64,000 bases of DNA from Bacillota bacterium (GTDB taxonomy: Bacteria > Bacillota > Clostridia > Acetivibrionales > DTU013), in contig JAEYOP010000039.1 of the NCBI GenBank assembly GCA_023411575.1, forward strand, positions 1-64,000. Reading direction: 5' to 3'. Made by a program: the position numbers and the translations under genes. Under the pieces are notes generated by a model, which did not search any database, was not told the origin of the DNA, and saw only the letters and a list, made by a program, of their open reading frames with translations. Shown here piece by piece: positions 61,393-64,000 of the stretch (its first letter is position 1; each line of letters starts with the position of its first letter).

Positions 61393-62751
61393 ATGAAAAT
61401 CAGGCAAGATGTTTTAAAGCTGGCGATTCCGGTTTTTACGGAACAGCTTTTTATTACCACCATCGGCATCCTCAATACGGTCATTGCCAGCGGAATCGGC
61501 AAGGAAGCCATTTCGGCCATCGGGACCGTCGATTCCTTCAACAACATCATTATTTTCTTTTTCAACTCGCTTGCGGTCGGCGGCACGGTGGTCGTGGCAC
61601 AGTACATGGGGCAGAAAAACGCCCACGGCGCGAATGAGGCGGCGAAACAGGCCATTTTTTCGAGCATCGTGATTTCCATCTTCCTCACCCTGATTACCTG
61701 GCTGTTCCGGGACGCCATCCTGCTGTCCTTTATCGGCAGGGCGGAGAAGGCGGTGGTGGACAATGCCGTGGAGTATTTCCGGATCACGCTGTTCAACTAT
61801 CCCCTGACGGCGTTTTCTTTCGTGGCCAGCGGGATTCTTCGCAGCTCGGGCCATCAAAACAGGACGATGAAGATCAACATTGCCATCAATGTCGCCAACA
61901 TCATCCTCAGCTATACCCTTATTTACGGGATTTCACTTCAAAATGTGCATACCGGCTTCTCCATCCCGGCCATGGGCGTTAAGGGCGCCGCCGTCGCAAT
62001 AACCCTTGCCCGCCTGTTCGGCATGGTCCTGTTTTTGATTGCGCTGGTGAAAAGCTCCCATATCCTGGACCTGAAAATGCTGAAGTCCTTCCGGATCGAT
62101 TTCAGGATGCAGAAAACGATCCTGAACATCGGTCTCCCGGCCGGGCTCGAAACCTTCTTCTTCAATATCGGAAAGTTTGTCCAGCAGATTTTCATCATCT
62201 CCCTGGGCACGGTCAGCATCGCGGCCAACACGATTTCCTGGTCCATTTTCGGCCTGCTGTTCATCCCCGGAAGCGCCCTGAGCATTGTCGCCATGACGAT
62301 GGTGGGCTACTTTATGGGGAGGGAGGAATACCAGGAAGCAAAGAAGGTCAATTTCTACCTGGTCAAGCTGGCAATGGCCTGCAACCTGGTTTTATGCCTG
62401 TTTGTCTTTCCGTTTGCGACCGTCATCTCGTCCATCTATTCCCAGGACGCGGAGGTGATCCGATTGACGGCGGAAATTGTCCGGATGAACGCCGTGGCCG
62501 TACCGATCCTGTGGCCGGCAGGGTTTATTGTGCCCTCCAGCCTCCGGGGGGCGGGGGATTCGAAGTTTACGATGGTGGTATCGGTTGCGAGTCTCTGGGT
62601 GTTCCGGGTGATGGTGGGCTATTTGTTCAGCATAACGCTGCATTTCGGCATTGTCGGCCTTTGGGGAGCCATGTATTTCGACTGGGTTGCCCGGGCCGTG
62701 ATCTACCATCTCAGGCTGCAGGGCGGGAAATGGATGCGGAAAATGGTCTGA
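61393..62751 (+). CDS. MATE-family multidrug efflux transporter
   Basis: 452 residues with about twelve membrane helices in two related halves. The first begins VLKLAIPVFTEQLFITTIGILNTVIAS and the second ILNIGLPAGLETFFFNIGK, which are the paired MATE repeats. These carriers export cationic drugs with Na+ or H+ as driving ion. CGGGAGAG precedes the ATG. Substrate unknown. Confidence 0.9.
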   Translation: MKIRQDVLKLAIPVFTEQLFITTIGILNTVIASGIGKEAISAIGTVDSFNNIIIFFFNSLAVGGTVVVAQYMGQKNAHGANEAAKQAIFSSIVISIFLTLITWLFRDAILLSFIGRAEKAVVDNAVEYFRITLFNYPLTAFSFVASGILRSSGHQNRTMKINIAINVANIILSYTLIYGISLQNVHTGFSIPAMGVKGAAVAITLARLFGMVLFLIALVKSSHILDLKMLKSFRIDFRMQKTILNIGLPAGLETFFFNIGKFVQQIFIISLGTVSIAANTISWSIFGLLFIPGSALSIVAMTMVGYFMGREEYQEAKKVNFYLVKLAMACNLVLCLFVFPFATVISSIYSQDAEVIRLTAEIVRMNAVAVPILWPAGFIVPSSLRGAGDSKFTMVVSVASLWVFRVMVGYLFSITLHFGIVGLWGAMYFDWVARAVIYHLRLQGGKWMRKMV

Positions 62752-62795
62752 AAGACGGTCTGAAATCCAACCTCGGATTCGATCCCAAATCTGGA

Positions 62796-63380
62796 CTAAT
62801 CCCTCTTTTTGGTCAATGCCTCCATGATCTCGGCATAGATGGCGGCGGAATGCTTTTTCCAGTTTTCGCACACCCCGCGGGCGTCTTTTTTGGTTCCGGC
62901 GGCCGCTTTCAGCTCGATCAGCGGGAAGCCGCTCTCTTCCATCCGGCACAGGACGGTAAACTTGTTTTCGCTTTCCGGAATGAAATCGGCGGATACCAGG
63001 GAATCCATCCGGATTTCCCCGCGGGATTCCGACGCAAGCTTGTCCAGCCGCTTTTTCAGGCCCAGGGGGAGCAGATTCAGAAAGTACTGCAGCGTTTGTC
63101 TGCCCGAGTCTGTGAGGACATAACCCTCCTGGCTTCCGGAGCTTTCCGGGCCTGCGGAGCCGTCCCGGCTTTTTACCGGGGCGGGATTGTGCAGCCGCAG
63201 GAGCTTGCTTTCACACAGCTCGTTGAAGCACTGCTGGAGCATGAAATAATTCATCAGCCGGGGCTCCAGGACAAGCCGCGTCAAGGCGTTGTTGCCGACC
63301 GGCATGTTCAGTTTGTCGATCATATACAGGATGATCAGCTTGTTTTGAACGATTTCGCTGCTGCTGCCCAGTGAATTCAT
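62796..63380 (-). CDS. DUF4364 family protein
   Basis: 194 residues matching DUF4364: NKLIILYMIDKLNMPVGNNALTR and YFMLQQCFNELCESKLL form a winged-helix-like N-terminus, then GYVLTDSGRQTLQYF and a mixed C-terminal part. The family is confined mainly to Clostridia and is thought to be regulatory; its function is unknown. It is convergent with the MATE gene. Confidence 0.85.
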   Translation of the reverse strand: MNSLGSSSEIVQNKLIILYMIDKLNMPVGNNALTRLVLEPRLMNYFMLQQCFNELCESKLLRLHNPAPVKSRDGSAGPESSGSQEGYVLTDSGRQTLQYFLNLLPLGLKKRLDKLASESRGEIRMDSLVSADFIPESENKFTVLCRMEESGFPLIELKAAAGTKKDARGVCENWKKHSAAIYAEIMEALTKKRD

Positions 63381-63492
63381 GAATGCCCTCCGATTTTGCC
63401 TGGTTGGTCCTATCCTATTTTAGCATAGATATGGTTAAAATGTATCCTCATGTGGTATTATTTATTTAAAGCTCTTTTTCGGTTTTACACAC

Positions 63493-63546
63493 TAAGGGTC
63501 GGCTAAAACAGTACTTCCGCGCGGAAGTTCCATTTTAACGAGCCCT
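63493..63546. repeat. Large imperfect palindrome before the QueG-like gene
   Basis: A perfect 16-bp palindrome ACTTCCGCGCGGAAGT (63513-63528) is flanked by TAAAA/TTTTA and GGG/CCC arms, making imperfect 25-nt arms. It ends about 20 nt before the start codon and may be an operator or mRNA hairpin. Confidence 0.6.
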
Positions 63547-63564
63547 ACGACAGGAGACGTTTTC

Positions 63565-64000
63565 ATGCGGAGACATGAGGAACTGGCAGCACTGCTTGAA
63601 GGAATGGGCGCTTCCTTTATCGGCTTTGCGGATGTTGCGGGCAAAGCGGAAGGCAGCTTTCAGAACCTCCCTTATGCAGTATCAGTGGGAATTCGCCTGT
63701 CTGATTCGATTGTGGATGAAATCTCCGATCAACCGACCTTCACCTATTTTCACCACTACCGGTCCGTAAACGCGTTTTTGGACCAGCTCACGCTGCGGGG
63801 CCTTGTATATATACAGAGGCAGGGTTTTAACGCTGTTGCCGTCCCCGCTTCCCAGACCGTGAATGACGGCGCCGGTCCCTACAGGGGCGTATTTCCCCAC
63901 AAGACGGCGGCCGTAAGGGCGGGACTGGGCCGGATCGGAAAGAACGGCCTTTTTCTCCACCGTTTGTACGGTCCCCGGGTGCGAATAGCGACGATCCTGA
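63565..64000 (+). CDS. QueG-like iron-sulfur protein, N-terminal part
   Basis: 145 residues before the window ends. AAVRAGLGRIGKNGLFL and GPRVRIATIL match the AGLGWIGKN...GSWVFLGEI region of epoxyqueuosine reductase QueG and its relatives, where cobalamin binds. The expected [4Fe-4S] motifs would lie to the right, outside the window. The N-terminal part is not a close QueG match, so a DUF1730-like relative is equally possible. CAGGAG precedes the ATG. Confidence 0.75.
   Translation, partial: MRRHEELAALLEGMGASFIGFADVAGKAEGSFQNLPYAVSVGIRLSDSIVDEISDQPTFTYFHHYRSVNAFLDQLTLRGLVYIQRQGFNAVAVPASQTVNDGAGPYRGVFPHKTAAVRAGLGRIGKNGLFLHRLYGPRVRIATIL

Noticed and set aside
1..64000. CRISPR array, rRNA operon or prophage
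   Set aside because: No regularly spaced direct repeats, no rRNA-like stretch and no phage structural or integrase gene were seen on either strand.

Overview
The window looks like chromosome of a Clostridia-type Firmicute of roughly balanced GC. The evidence is Shine-Dalgarno-led genes, the ireB-ruvX-DUF1292 and rplU-prp-rpmA-obgE gene orders, L27 with a cleavable N-terminal extension, T-box leaders before tRNA synthetase genes, DUF4364, and two-component/ABC modules of the Bce type. No species is claimed. A few stretches (1-850, 11.9-16.6 kb and especially 30.8-33.7 kb) look more AT-rich than their neighbours and carry accessory genes.

Layout. 1-2.3 kb: the 3' end of a group II intron lies inside an ORF directly upstream of a dCTP deaminase, then a hydrolase and an acetyltransferase. 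2.4-11.1 kb: housekeeping genes (secG, HD protein, RNase R, DUF523, an HPr-like protein without its catalytic His, mtaB, ireB, an aldo/keto reductase, ruvX, DUF1292). 11.2-16.6 kb: a PilZ protein and a complete BceRSAB-like peptide-sensing and detoxification operon on the minus strand. 16.7-24.4 kb: DUF3048 lipoprotein, rubredoxin-like protein, two tandem GreA-C-domain proteins behind a promoter-proximal hairpin, an AraC/GyrI regulator, a nucleotidyltransferase and a second-type UvrA. 24.5-29.1 kb: a Tad-like secreted protein, trpS with a T-box and a Trp-rich overlapping upstream ORF, an unrecognised HTH-plus-membrane protein and an orphan immunity-like protein. 29.1-33.8 kb: a scarred region with a LytTR stump, a GHKL kinase, a short AlaRS under its own T-box, an AAA-ATPase remnant, a MazG-like enzyme and tRNA-Pro(CGG). 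34.0-43.0 kb: AraC regulator with an oxidoreductase, VOC proteins, a chemoreceptor, HelD and an MFS permease. 43.1-47.3 kb and 57.4-60.1 kb: the two halves of what I recall as a conserved clostridial block (radical SAM pair, RNase G / L21-Prp-L27-Obg-YhbY), separated by about 10 kb of beta-mannoside-type carbohydrate genes (response regulator, GH5, kinase, ABC importer without ATPase, GH2). 60.2-64.0 kb: cupin, GNAT, MATE, DUF4364 and the start of a QueG-like iron-sulfur protein.

The most unusual signals I see are the trpS upstream ORF with three Trp codons under a near-perfect SD, the truncated T-box-controlled AlaRS, the tandem GreA-like pair with a 14-bp 5' hairpin, and the carbohydrate island splitting the ribosomal/RNase block. 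I did not find a CRISPR array, rRNA, prophage or an obvious multi-gene defence system.
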